Positions 1 to 8,558 of a stretch of 35,051 nt of DNA are shown in pieces (within the stretch, counting starts at the first letter, position 1; every line of letters starts with the position of its first letter). Under the pieces are notes generated by a model that was given only the letters and a program-made list of their open reading frames with translations, ran no database searches and was not told the origin of the DNA. This DNA comes from Desulfurellales bacterium. Its GTDB lineage: Bacteria > Campylobacterota_A > Desulfurellia > Desulfurellales > Hippeaceae. The DNA lies in the NCBI GenBank assembly GCA_027064405.1, contig JAMOPP010000164.1:1-35051 (forward strand), read 5' to 3'. The translations under genes and the position numbers were made by a program.

Positions 1-941
1 TTATCTAAGTTTTCTTTCACAAGAGAAAATATTTCCTCAAATCTCGGCTCTATAATGTCGCTAAGAAGACACTTTTGAATACTTCTTGACTGCCTGTCAC
101 CTATGCCCGGTATCTCCACTGTTTCACTCTTATCAACCACATCCGACACAGCACATCCATACTGTTTTTTAATCTCTTCAGCCTCTTTAAATGGAGTTCT
201 TAAACCTATGGCTATGTCATTTGTTATATGGTCACCACCTATTGATATTACAGAGGTGTGTTTTATTGAGTTGGATACGAAAACCGCAACATCCGTTGTG
301 CCCCCGCCTATATCAATTAAGCCTATGCCCAAATCTTTTTCTTCAGGAAGTATTATTGATTGACTTGAAGCAATGGGTTGAAGAACTATATTGTTAACTT
401 TTAAAGAACTTCTCTGGCAACATTTTACTATGTTTTGAACATTTGCAACAGCTCCTGTAACTATATGCACCCTAACTTCCAATCTTGTTCCGCTCATACC
501 CCTTGGGTCTTTGATTCCGCCTTGATTATCAACTATAAATTCCTGAGGTATTATATGTATAATTTCTCTATCAGGAGGAATGGCAACGGCTTTTGCAGCG
601 TCAATAACCCTTCTTATGTCAGATTCTGCAACCTCTAAATTTTTAATAGCAACAACCCCGCTTGAGTTGTAGGAGCGGATATGCCCGCCGGCTATGCCCG
701 CATATACACTTTCTATTTTAACGCCACTCATTCTTTCTGCAAGCGCTACAGCCATTTTTATTGATGCAACGGCTTCATCTATATTAATAACAACACCTTT
801 TCTCAATCCTTTGGAAGGTGTTTGCCCTATACCTATAATTTTAATTTGACCCTCTTGGGTCTTTTTACCTACTATTGCACATATCTTTGTCGTTCCTATG
901 TCTAATCCTACAATTGTATCATTGTTGATAACTTCACTCAC
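1..941 (-). CDS. ftsA: Cell division protein FtsA (partial, 3' end outside window)
   Basis: FtsA is an actin-like ATPase that anchors FtsZ to the inner membrane and recruits later divisome proteins. I translated the strand by hand: 313 residues are visible and the frame stays open to base 1, so the C-terminus with the membrane-targeting helix is missing. The phosphate-1 motif (DIGTTK near residue 14) and the phosphate-2 motif (DIGGGTTD near residue 205) of the actin fold are present. Between them lies the FtsA-specific 1C/SHS2 region, including IIHIIPQEF and DPRGMSG. The start is GTG at 941-939, which overlaps the ftsQ stop by four bases. It has an AAGGAG ribosome site about eight bases upstream. 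It is the last visible gene of a run starting at tatA; ftsZ would be expected next, beyond the window edge. Confidence 0.96.
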   Translation of the reverse strand, partial: MSEVINNDTIVGLDIGTTKICAIVGKKTQEGQIKIIGIGQTPSKGLRKGVVINIDEAVASIKMAVALAERMSGVKIESVYAGIAGGHIRSYNSSGVVAIKNLEVAESDIRRVIDAAKAVAIPPDREIIHIIPQEFIVDNQGGIKDPRGMSGTRLEVRVHIVTGAVANVQNIVKCCQRSSLKVNNIVLQPIASSQSIILPEEKDLGIGLIDIGGGTTDVAVFVSNSIKHTSVISIGGDHITNDIAIGLRTPFKEAEEIKKQYGCAVSDVVDKSETVEIPGIGDRQSRSIQKCLLSDIIEPRFEEIFSLVKENLD

Positions 942-1723
942 TTAACATCTCCTTTTTTCCATCTTAATACAAATTTATTATTGAAACATATGCTGATGTT
1001 TTCCAAGTTGTTTTTCTCTCTTAAAAACTCACTCCATCTATTTTTAAGCCTGTCAAACGATTTGTTCGGACAGCTTAAACTGTTAACAACAACATTTATA
1101 CCACTTTTAAAATGTGCAAGCTGGCGACTGTCAAATACAATATCAATATAATCTATTCTGTCAATATTGTCTAACTTTTTATATGTTTTAAAAATAGAAT
1201 TTAATAAAGAATGTTTATTTAAATAACTTTGATTCTTTGTTCTTAATTGCATTAATTTATTTATATGAATATTCACATCGTTTTTGTATTCACTTATTAA
1301 ATATCCGTCATTATCAATGATATATATTTTTTTATTTATACGCAATGCCGCAACAGGTGTCACCTCTTTTAGTTTTATGTAGATAGTATCGGGATATATT
1401 TTTGCAACACTTACCTTCTTTATCCACGGATTTGTTATAAGATTGGAATATATCTTTTTCTCACTGTAGAATGACATAGACTTCGGACTGTTTGTTTGTG
1501 CAATATTTTTTATTTTTTTTATGGTTAAAATTCTATTTCCGGATATAGCCACATTTCTTAATTTAAAATAGTTATCCATATAAGCTTTATATGCGTAGAA
1601 AAATAAAAATATAATCGACACGAATAGAAAGATAGAAGAGATAATGCCCACATTTTTTAATATTACCGGTTTATGCTTTTTTAACTTCTTTTCATCGTTG
1701 TTAATATTTTTATAGTCTATCAT
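938..1723 (-). CDS. ftsQ: Cell division protein FtsQ (DivIB family)
   Basis: FtsQ is a bitopic divisome scaffold linking early cytoplasmic division proteins to the periplasmic FtsL/FtsB complex. The 261-residue protein has a basic, lysine-rich cytoplasmic tail (about 1-25), one membrane segment (about 26-46), and then a POTRA domain beginning FKLRNVAISGNR and running to about residue 125. The remainder is the FtsQ beta domain. Sequence identity in this family is low, so the call rests on topology, the POTRA consensus (NPWIKKVSVAKIYPDT) and position between ddl and ftsA, which is the standard dcw order. The ATG overlaps the ddl stop by four bases (ATGA), and the stop overlaps the ftsA GTG, so translation is probably coupled on both sides. 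Confidence 0.93.
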   Translation of the reverse strand: MIDYKNINNDEKKLKKHKPVILKNVGIISSIFLFVSIIFLFFYAYKAYMDNYFKLRNVAISGNRILTIKKIKNIAQTNSPKSMSFYSEKKIYSNLITNPWIKKVSVAKIYPDTIYIKLKEVTPVAALRINKKIYIIDNDGYLISEYKNDVNIHINKLMQLRTKNQSYLNKHSLLNSIFKTYKKLDNIDRIDYIDIVFDSRQLAHFKSGINVVVNSLSCPNKSFDRLKNRWSEFLREKNNLENISICFNNKFVLRWKKGDVK

Positions 1724-2607
1724 TTTTCAAGTGCCATAATTTTAACTAAATCCTCAAAGCTAATACCGTCGGATTTTGCCGCCTTTGGCAGAAGAGATGT
1801 CGCCGTCATACCCGGTATTGTATTAACTTCAAGAACATATGGAACATTATCCCTTATTAACATATCAACCCTTGCGGCTGAAGAACACCCCAATGCTTGA
1901 TAGGTTCTTATTGCTAATTTCTGGCAAAGTCTTGTTATATCCTCTCCCAATGGAGCCGGAACTATATATTCGGTTGAACCGGCAGTATATTTATTTTTGT
2001 AATCATAAAAACCTTTTTTTGGTCTTATCTCTATGATAGGTAGCGCCTTACCGTTTATGACACTTACAGTCAACTCTTTTCCCTCAATTTTTTCCTCTAT
2101 TAAAATATCTTTAAACTCTTTTAATAGTTCTTTAACTCTTTCAAACAGCTCCTCTTTGTTATTTGCAAAATATACACCTATAGACGAGCCTTCACTATTC
2201 GGCTTTATACATACAGGATAAAAATCAATATCGTCGATATCCTTACAATTATTAATTAGAATACCTTTTGGTGTAGGTATGTTGATATTTTTTAATATGG
2301 ATTTTGTGACAAATTTATTCATACATAAAGCGCTACTTTCACAATTTGAACCTGTATATTCTATATTCAGCATATCAAGAGCAGCCTGTAGATAACCGTT
2401 TTCCCCCCAACTTCCATGGAGAGCTATAAAAACAAGATCCGGGTTTTTTGTCGCAATCTCTTGTATGCAACTTTTTTTGTCTGAACACTCCAAACATTCA
2501 ACATTTTGGAAATTTTTTAGCAAAGCTTCATATACGGTTTTGCCGCTTTTTAAAGAAACCTCTTTTTCTTTTGAATCCCCTTTACATACAACAACTATCT
2601 TTTTCAT
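1720..2607 (-). CDS. ddl: D-alanine--D-alanine ligase
   Basis: Ddl is a cytoplasmic ATP-grasp enzyme that joins two D-alanines for the peptidoglycan stem peptide. At 295 residues it is of the short DdlB type. Visible motifs are HGSWGENG at 64-71 (the usual form is HGxxGEDG, so Asp is Asn here), YTGS near 85, the ATP-grasp lysine region (PVCIKPNSEGSSIGV), and the metal-binding C-terminal motif LEVNTIPGMT. The Tyr often seen after the omega-loop region is present in KNKYTAGSTEY. It lies in the middle of the murC-murB-ddl-ftsQ-ftsA series with four-base overlaps on both sides, as in many dcw clusters. The GENG substitution is conservative and I do not take it as loss of function. Confidence 0.96.
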   Translation of the reverse strand: MKKIVVVCKGDSKEKEVSLKSGKTVYEALLKNFQNVECLECSDKKSCIQEIATKNPDLVFIALHGSWGENGYLQAALDMLNIEYTGSNCESSALCMNKFVTKSILKNINIPTPKGILINNCKDIDDIDFYPVCIKPNSEGSSIGVYFANNKEELFERVKELLKEFKDILIEEKIEGKELTVSVINGKALPIIEIRPKKGFYDYKNKYTAGSTEYIVPAPLGEDITRLCQKLAIRTYQALGCSSAARVDMLIRDNVPYVLEVNTIPGMTATSLLPKAAKSDGISFEDLVKIMALEK

Positions 2608-3413
2608 ATTATTTTAACCTCTTCTTCCAACTCTACGGAAAATAGTTTAAATACATCATTCTTCATCTTGTCTATTAAAAAAAGTATATCATAAACTTCC
2701 GTTTCTTTCGAGCCTATTATGTAGTTTGCGTGTCTGTTTGATATTTTGGCACTGTTTTTGATGAAGCCTTTTAATTTAGCATCTTCTACTAACTTACCGG
2801 CATACGCATCTTTTGGATTTTTAAAAACACTGCCAAATGTGTTGTGTATGTGAGCATTTTTTACTCTTGTGCTTATATTTTTTTTTACTTTTAAAATAAG
2901 GTTTTGCCTATCATCTTTCTCATATTTAAATGCGGCTTCCGTAACGATTCCCTTAATTGAGGTTTTTCTGTAGGAAAAATTAATTTCATTGCAATATAAA
3001 GTTTTCACCCCACTGCCCTTTAGATATACTTTTGCATAAATCAGCTTATCTTTAATGGAATTTTGAAATGCGCCGGCATTCATAAAAACAGCTCCGCCTA
3101 TACTCAATGGAACCCCGTATAAAAAGTCCAAAGAGGAGATGGAATTGTTTATGCAAAATTGCATAATCTTAGACATTTTTGTAGCTGCACCTACAATAAG
3201 CATATCATTTTCTATTCTTATATAAGAAAATTTTTCTGAGAGTTTAAAAAGTTTTATAAAATTATCTTTAATTATTATATTACTTCCTCCGCCTATAAAG
3301 TAATCCTGTTCAACACTTGCTAAATCCTCCATTGATTCAACGATATTTAAATAGGAGTATCCCGATAAATGTATAGTTGTTAAATGCGATAGAGGTATTG
3401 TTTTAATTATCAT
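2604..3413 (-). CDS. murB: UDP-N-acetylenolpyruvoylglucosamine reductase MurB (short type)
   Basis: MurB is the FAD-dependent, NADPH-using reductase that makes UDP-MurNAc in the second committed step of peptidoglycan precursor synthesis. The 269-residue length fits the type II family, which lacks the extra loop of the E. coli enzyme. The FAD-binding motif (GGGSNIIIKD, 41-50), the YGVPLSIGGA loop (99-108), the catalytic-pocket SYRKT (147-151) and GSVFKNP with the proton-donating serine (194-200) are all present. The C-terminal LEEEV carries the expected acidic residue. The N-terminus is compact, but the TT motif common in MurB (here LTTIHLSG) is intact. The ATG lies 11 bases inside murC and the stop overlaps ddl by four bases. 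Confidence 0.95.
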   Translation of the reverse strand: MIIKTIPLSHLTTIHLSGYSYLNIVESMEDLASVEQDYFIGGGSNIIIKDNFIKLFKLSEKFSYIRIENDMLIVGAATKMSKIMQFCINNSISSLDFLYGVPLSIGGAVFMNAGAFQNSIKDKLIYAKVYLKGSGVKTLYCNEINFSYRKTSIKGIVTEAAFKYEKDDRQNLILKVKKNISTRVKNAHIHNTFGSVFKNPKDAYAGKLVEDAKLKGFIKNSAKISNRHANYIIGSKETEVYDILFLIDKMKNDVFKLFSVELEEEVKII

Positions 3414-4761
3414 TCACAAGTTTTTTTGCTATTTGAGATATACTGCCGGCTCCAAGAGCGGTCAGCACACCCTTGTTTTCAATCTGGTCTAAATGCTTCT
3501 TTAAAGATTCATAATTATTTATATATACGGCATTCCCGCTTACTTTGTTGATTTTTTCAGAAAGAGCAAGTGAATTAATTCCATCAATGGGCTCTTCTGA
3601 TGCAGAATACACATCGAGTACAAAAACTTTATCTATATTTTTAAAACTTTTGGAAAAGTCATCCATAAGATATGAAGTCCTTGAGAATCTATGGGGCTGA
3701 AATATTGCATAAACTTTATTAGATATAAGTTTTGCAGAGGAAATCGTTGCCTTAATCTCATTAGGATGATGTGCATAGTCGTCATAAACATCAAGATTGT
3801 TGTATTTCCCAAGATATGTAAACCTTCGATCAACACCCTTGAATTCAGCAAACGCTTTTCTTAAAACACTTTCTTTAATTCCTGACTCTTGTGCAATAGC
3901 ACATACAGCAAGTGCATTTGAAACATTATGAAGACCTATAACGCCAATTTCAATATTTTCTAAAATCCTATCACCTATTTTGACATCAAAGAAGCTTTTC
4001 ATATCCTTGACAGTGATATTATAAGCGTATATATCGGCTTTTTTCGATGTTATACTGTAAGTTATACAGTTCTTGTAATCATTTTTAATCTGTTTTATTA
4101 TAGGATCATCGAAATTTAGTATTTTTACTGATGAGCTTTCTATAAAGTCTCTAAACGCTATTTTTTCATTTTCAAAATTACCATAAAATCCGAGATGGTC
4201 ATTGTCTATATTGGTCACAACACCTATATGCGGATTAAGAAGCAAGAAACCTCCGTCGCTTTCATCTGCTTCGGCTATAAAATATTCACTTTCGCCTATC
4301 ATTACATTGTTGTTTATATTGCGCAGTTTTCCGCCCATTATTGCGGTTGGGTCTAATCCCGCTTCCTTAAAAAGTGACGCACAAAGGGAGGTTGTTGTTG
4401 TTTTTCCATGAGAACCTGCTATTGCAATCGACTTTTTTTCATTTATAATATGGGATAAGAGCTGATATCGTTTAATTACGGGTATATTTTTCTTTTGCGC
4501 ATAAATCAATTCTATATTATTGTCCCTAATTGCGGAAGAAGTAACCACCACATCTATATCATCTGTGATATTTTGTATGGAATGGCTTATATTTATCTTT
4601 AACCCTAAAGCCATAAGCTGCTTAACGGACGAATTCAGATTCAAGTCTGAGCCTGTAATAATTTTGCCCTTTGCATGCATATATTGGGCAATGGAACTCA
4701 TACCTATTCCGCCTATTCCTATAAAGTAAAATTTTTTTGCATTGTCAATTATGTGTTTCAT
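3403..4761 (-). CDS. murC: UDP-N-acetylmuramate--L-alanine ligase
   Basis: MurC is the cytoplasmic Mur ligase that adds L-alanine to UDP-MurNAc, the first amino acid of the stem peptide. The 452-residue protein has the complete three-domain layout. There is an N-terminal Rossmann domain with FIGIGGIGMSS near residue 13 for the UDP-substrate. The central ATPase domain has the P-loop GSHGKTTTT (116-124) and EADESDGG. The C-terminal ligand domain contains DDYAHHPNEI, the family-diagnostic motif for tRNA-independent L-Ala addition. It follows the IGPS-like gene with a five-base gap and overlaps murB by 11 bases. In many dcw clusters murG precedes murC. Here murG is absent and an unrelated set of genes sits upstream. 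Confidence 0.97.
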   Translation of the reverse strand: MKHIIDNAKKFYFIGIGGIGMSSIAQYMHAKGKIITGSDLNLNSSVKQLMALGLKINISHSIQNITDDIDVVVTSSAIRDNNIELIYAQKKNIPVIKRYQLLSHIINEKKSIAIAGSHGKTTTTSLCASLFKEAGLDPTAIMGGKLRNINNNVMIGESEYFIAEADESDGGFLLLNPHIGVVTNIDNDHLGFYGNFENEKIAFRDFIESSSVKILNFDDPIIKQIKNDYKNCITYSITSKKADIYAYNITVKDMKSFFDVKIGDRILENIEIGVIGLHNVSNALAVCAIAQESGIKESVLRKAFAEFKGVDRRFTYLGKYNNLDVYDDYAHHPNEIKATISSAKLISNKVYAIFQPHRFSRTSYLMDDFSKSFKNIDKVFVLDVYSASEEPIDGINSLALSEKINKVSGNAVYINNYESLKKHLDQIENKGVLTALGAGSISQIAKKLVNDN

Positions 4762-4766
4762 ATTTT

Positions 4767-5375
4767 TTAATCCTTTAATATGCAGGCATCAATTTTTTGA
4801 CCTGATTCGCATATTTCTTCCGAAATGATTTTAACATTCTTTGGCATATTAGTTATTAATTGTTTATTGTTTATCAGAACAACTTTAACCATACTCCAAT
4901 CCTCTATTTTTTTCATTTCATCTTCATTGTCAAATTTTAATATAGGCGTAGTGCCAAGAAGTAAGGATGACAAAAGAATATCCTTTATCGTCTGTTTGTC
5001 AACATAAGATGTGTTAAAAATTACTCCGTCCATACCAAAGACTCTATGCAAAAATACTTGATAGTTTTCCAAAATTATATCTTCGGCAATTACTATAAGA
5101 TTGCTGTTTAACTGTTTAGACAGGGTAATATCATCCATTTCGGGGGTGTATTCTTTCTCTCTCATATCAATTATGACTGCGCTTTTTTCATTTTCTACAT
5201 TATAGAGTTCTTCTATATCTTTTATTCTATTAATAGATTTAATATCATTTCCAATTTCTTCATAGAGATCACACGGTTCTGCATATAGCATATTAAAATT
5301 TCTTTCCATAACAACCATCGGTATGTCTTGTTTCTTTTTTTCAATAAATTTTTCTTTTCTCTTCTTTAAATCCAC
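4767..5375 (-). CDS. Degenerate indole-3-glycerol-phosphate-synthase-like protein, probably not catalytic
   Basis: The function of this 202-residue protein is unknown. I see a recognisable but eroded resemblance to TrpC (indole-3-glycerol phosphate synthase) across its C-terminal half. NLIVIAEDIILENYQ (92-106) matches the PVLRKDFIIDPYQ strand of TrpC, with the catalytic lysine replaced by Glu98. GMDGVIF (114-120) matches GADAVLL. ILKFDNEDEM (145-154) matches LVEVHDEEEL, with the catalytic glutamate replaced by lysine. LINNKQL (167-173) keeps the asparagines of GINNRDL. IISEE (183-187) resembles VVSESG. The N-terminal EIKxxSPS motif is not visible and the protein is about 50 residues shorter than TrpC. 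The start is GTG at 5375, sharing one base with the lgt stop, with AGGAG seven bases upstream. It is translated between lgt and murC, far from any trp gene. The fold assignment is inference. Confidence 0.6.
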   Translation of the reverse strand: MDLKKRKEKFIEKKKQDIPMVVMERNFNMLYAEPCDLYEEIGNDIKSINRIKDIEELYNVENEKSAVIIDMREKEYTPEMDDITLSKQLNSNLIVIAEDIILENYQVFLHRVFGMDGVIFNTSYVDKQTIKDILLSSLLLGTTPILKFDNEDEMKKIEDWSMVKVVLINNKQLITNMPKNVKIISEEICESGQKIDACILKD

Positions 5376-6148
5376 TATTGACTCCTTTTTTTGTATCTAA
5401 AAAATAAACCTATAATTGCTACTATTATCATACTTAAACATAACCACTGCCCCATTGTTAGCCCGTATATAAAACCTATTTGTATATCAGGTTCTCTCGT
5501 AAATTCTATAAAAAATCTAAATATTCCATACAATAAAATGAATGTATAAAATAAAAATCCTTCATATTTAATAAATTTATCACGACTGTAGAACATTATC
5601 AGAAACAAAAAAAAACCCTCAAACAGGGCTTCATAAATCTGGGAAGGATGTCTTGGTATATATCCCCCTGAAGGAAAAGCTACAGCCCAAGGAACATTAC
5701 TTGCCCTACCCCACAATTCATCGTTTATAAAATTTGCTATTCTGCCAAAAAAGAGCCCAACTGGAGCAATAACCACAGCTTCGTCAGCAAGCTGATAAAA
5801 ACCTATATTGTATTTCTTAGCCAATAAAAATCCTGCCACTACTACGCCTATCAATCCTCCGTGAAAACTCATTCCGCCTTTCCATATATATAACATTCTT
5901 ATCGGATTTTCAATATAATAAGAAAAATTATATATAAAAATATATCCTAATCTTCCACCTAAGATTACTCCGAAAACTATATACAAAAAAACATCATCTG
6001 TTAGGTATTTTTTGTTAAATTTTTGCAGTCTTTTTTTTAAATAAAAATAAGCTATTATAAAACTTAATGCATAGGCTACACCGTACCACCTTAAATGCAG
6101 AGAGCCTATGCTTAAAATATTCGGGCTTATGTTAGGGTACTTTAACAT
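5375..6148 (-). CDS. lgt: Prolipoprotein diacylglyceryl transferase
   Basis: Lgt is the inner-membrane enzyme that transfers diacylglycerol from phosphatidylglycerol to the lipobox cysteine of prolipoproteins. The 257-residue protein has about seven hydrophobic segments. The signature region is intact: GGRLGYI near 64-70, GGMSFHGGLIG (91-101) with the essential histidine, the Lgt signature GRIANFINDELWGR (135-148) and RHPSQIYEA (166-174). The substrate is made from the same phospholipid pool fed by psd and pssA elsewhere in this window. Its start lies 17 bases inside the preceding SPOR gene and its TAG stop shares a base with the next GTG, so it is embedded in the tatA-ftsA run. Confidence 0.97.
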   Translation of the reverse strand: MLKYPNISPNILSIGSLHLRWYGVAYALSFIIAYFYLKKRLQKFNKKYLTDDVFLYIVFGVILGGRLGYIFIYNFSYYIENPIRMLYIWKGGMSFHGGLIGVVVAGFLLAKKYNIGFYQLADEAVVIAPVGLFFGRIANFINDELWGRASNVPWAVAFPSGGYIPRHPSQIYEALFEGFFLFLIMFYSRDKFIKYEGFLFYTFILLYGIFRFFIEFTREPDIQIGFIYGLTMGQWLCLSMIIVAIIGLFFRYKKRSQ

Positions 6149-6914
6149 ACCTTTTAATTATGGGAAAGTATCCAAGCTTAAGTTGCCTTTTTATATTTAA
6201 AGACTCTTCTTTTGCAGCAGAATATCCACTTATAGGACCTACCATAACTCTGGTATATGTCTTGTTATTAACAACAACCTTTTTAGAATATGTTTTATGA
6301 CCGCATTTCCTAAGTTTTAATACATTTCTCAATGCCTGTGAACGATTAAGATTTGATGAAACCTGTATTACATACCTTCTAAGATGATGTACGGTTTTTT
6401 TGTGTAGCACTCTATGTTTTTTTGTTTTTGCAACAGTCGTCTTCTTGTGCTCTAAAACCTTTTTTACTTTGGGCTGAAATACATTATTATTGTTCTTGTA
6501 AGTGCTTTGACTACTCTCGTTGCCTTTATTATCAGAATAGGGATTTACTATTGTAGGCGTGCTTACCCCTTCGGATAAATTGTCTTTGGTATTATTTTTA
6601 TCCGAATTGTCAGACTGAATAGCATATGTCTTAATCTCTTCACTATTATTAGAGCCTAAATCTTCTGCACTATTTTGCAAATCATTGCTGTCAAATTGCG
6701 GATTACTTTGCTCCTCATCCGTATTCTTGCTCATTTGATTTAATGTTATTGCCGTATTTGTCTTCTTTGTACTCACTAATGAATTTATTATATATCCTGC
6801 CGCAATACCTACTATCAATATTATCGCAGATACTATAATAATTACTTTTGTACCTGATTTATTCTTCTGTTTTTGAAGAATTTCCTTAATTCTGTCTTTA
6901 TTGTTATCTTCCAT
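6132..6914 (-). CDS. Membrane-anchored SPOR-domain protein
   Basis: This is a bitopic envelope protein likely to bind septal, denuded peptidoglycan. The 260 residues comprise a short charged cytoplasmic tail (1-23), one membrane helix (about 24-46), and a long Asn/Ser/Asp-rich linker (about 50-150). A strongly basic Lys/His-rich patch follows (about 150-180). The C-terminal SPOR domain (about 180-260) begins RRYVIQVSS and contains the typical YTRVMVGPISGYSAA second repeat. SPOR domains in FtsN, DamX and DedD recognise glycan strands lacking stem peptides. Given its place in a cell-wall and division run, an FtsN-like role is plausible, but no FtsN-specific essential region can be identified. 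It sits nine bases after argS and overlaps lgt by 17 bases. Confidence 0.85.
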   Translation of the reverse strand: MEDNNKDRIKEILQKQKNKSGTKVIIIVSAIILIVGIAAGYIINSLVSTKKTNTAITLNQMSKNTDEEQSNPQFDSNDLQNSAEDLGSNNSEEIKTYAIQSDNSDKNNTKDNLSEGVSTPTIVNPYSDNKGNESSQSTYKNNNNVFQPKVKKVLEHKKTTVAKTKKHRVLHKKTVHHLRRYVIQVSSNLNRSQALRNVLKLRKCGHKTYSKKVVVNNKTYTRVMVGPISGYSAAKEESLNIKRQLKLGYFPIIKRYVKVP

Positions 6915-6923
6915 TTTCTAACC

Positions 6924-8555
6924 TCACATCTTTTTTTTGGCTTCTATTCCTATCAAATCGAAACCCAACTTTAATGTTTTAGCGACTGCATCCAACAGAG
7001 CAAGTCTAGCGTCCATTAGATTACTCTCTTGTCCTATAACCCTTATATGGTTATAGAACTTATGCAACTTTTCAGCTATCTCCAAAATACCCCTTGCTAT
7101 ATGATAGGGTTCAAGTTCATCGTGTGCCTTTTTAATATAGTCTTTGAACTTAACAACAGATTTTATCAGATTTATTTCGTATTTATCTGACAATAAACTT
7201 AAATTTTTGTTCGTTATCTCGTAGTTTTTGTCAAGTTGAGCAAAAATATTTGATATTCTTGCATAGGCGTACTGGGCGTAGAATACGGGATTTTCGCTAC
7301 TCTGTTTCTTTGCCAAATATACATCAAAATCGAGATGAGAATCTACGCTACGAAGTAAAAACATAAATCTTGCCGCATCGACCCCTGCCTCTTCAAGAAC
7401 CTTATCAAGTTCAACAAACTCGGCTTTTCTTGTTGACATAGATAGTTTTTCACCGTCTCTAAGTAGATTTACTATCTGAATTAATATAACATTTAAGTTA
7501 TCACTATCTATTCCAAGAGCGCTTACTGCAGACTTCATCCTCTTTACATAACCGTGATGATCCGCTCCCCATATGTCTATAACCCTATCAAATTTTCTTG
7601 TTATAAATTTATTTTTATGATAGGCAATGTCACTTGCGAAATATGTATAATCTCCATTGCTTTTCTTTAAAACCCTATCTTTATCGTCTCCAAAATTAGT
7701 TGTTTTAAACCATAAAGCACCGTCTTTTTCATAGATTAAATTTTTATCTTTCAAGAATGATATCGAGTTTTCAACCTCATTTGAATCAAACAGCCTCTTC
7801 TCCTTAAAGAAATTATCAAAGCTTACCCTGAAATTACTAAGTGTATTTAAAATATCTTTAAGTATGACCTCTGAACTTTTCTCCATACATATGGAAATAG
7901 ATTCATCCTCATTTTTATTTAAAAGATTACTGCCATATTCCGCCATAATATCTTTTGCTATATCAATAATATATTCGCCTCTGTATCCGTTTTTTGGTAT
8001 ATCTTCAGACATACCCATAAGTTGTTTATACCTTATAAATGTCGATATGCCGAGCATTCTCATCTGAAGACCGGCATCATTGATATAGTACTCCTTTTCA
8101 ACATCGTGACCGGCAAATTTCAAAATTCTTGATATTGAATCTCCTATGGCAGCACCTCTTCCGTGACCAATATGTAAAGGTCCCGTTGGATTAGCACTCA
8201 CAAATTCAACTTGAATTTTCTGTTTTTTTACATTCGGTCTAAAATAGCCACTCGTGTCATTATTAATTTTTTCTATTTCCTCAATAAAAACACTATTTTT
8301 TATGTAGAAATTTATGAACCCTGGCCCGGCAATTTCTATTCTTTCAAATAGATTTTCATCTAAAGCCATATCCCTAAATTCTTCAGCTATTAAATACGGT
8401 TTTTTCTTTAATTGCTTTGACAAAAGCATAGCAATATTGGTTGAATAGTCGCCAAATTCTTCCTGTTTAGGATATTCTATAGAATACAATATATCGGAAT
8501 TTAGGTTTTTTGCTTTTAAATATTTAATTATTATACTGTCTATCCTTGCTCTCAT
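6924..8555 (-). CDS. argS: Arginyl-tRNA synthetase
   Basis: ArgRS is a class I aminoacyl-tRNA synthetase charging tRNA-Arg. The 543-residue protein starts with the arginyl-specific N-terminal Add-1 domain (1-90). ANPTGPLHIGHGR (121-133) carries the HIGH motif. Catalytic-domain markers include WGADHHGYVKRM. The KMSKS-equivalent loop reads EKLSMSTRKAEF, a common ArgRS variant in which the usual first lysine is not conserved. The C-terminal DALR anticodon-binding domain follows, with the ArgRS-specific YAQYAYARI. It lies three bases after tatA and nine before the SPOR gene. An argS-SPOR neighbourhood also occurs in other Gram-negative genomes, from general knowledge. Confidence 0.97.
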   Translation of the reverse strand: MRARIDSIIIKYLKAKNLNSDILYSIEYPKQEEFGDYSTNIAMLLSKQLKKKPYLIAEEFRDMALDENLFERIEIAGPGFINFYIKNSVFIEEIEKINNDTSGYFRPNVKKQKIQVEFVSANPTGPLHIGHGRGAAIGDSISRILKFAGHDVEKEYYINDAGLQMRMLGISTFIRYKQLMGMSEDIPKNGYRGEYIIDIAKDIMAEYGSNLLNKNEDESISICMEKSSEVILKDILNTLSNFRVSFDNFFKEKRLFDSNEVENSISFLKDKNLIYEKDGALWFKTTNFGDDKDRVLKKSNGDYTYFASDIAYHKNKFITRKFDRVIDIWGADHHGYVKRMKSAVSALGIDSDNLNVILIQIVNLLRDGEKLSMSTRKAEFVELDKVLEEAGVDAARFMFLLRSVDSHLDFDVYLAKKQSSENPVFYAQYAYARISNIFAQLDKNYEITNKNLSLLSDKYEINLIKSVVKFKDYIKKAHDELEPYHIARGILEIAEKLHKFYNHIRVIGQESNLMDARLALLDAVAKTLKLGFDLIGIEAKKKM

Positions 8556-8558
8556 AAA

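Noticed and set aside
103..638. Plus-strand open frames inside ftsA
   Set aside because: They are antisense shadows of a clear ftsA coding frame; their translations lack any recognisable motif, as do the other plus-strand frames throughout the window.
3633..3851. A 72-codon minus-strand frame inside murC
   Set aside because: It lies wholly in another frame of the intact murC gene and has no ribosome site or recognisable domain.
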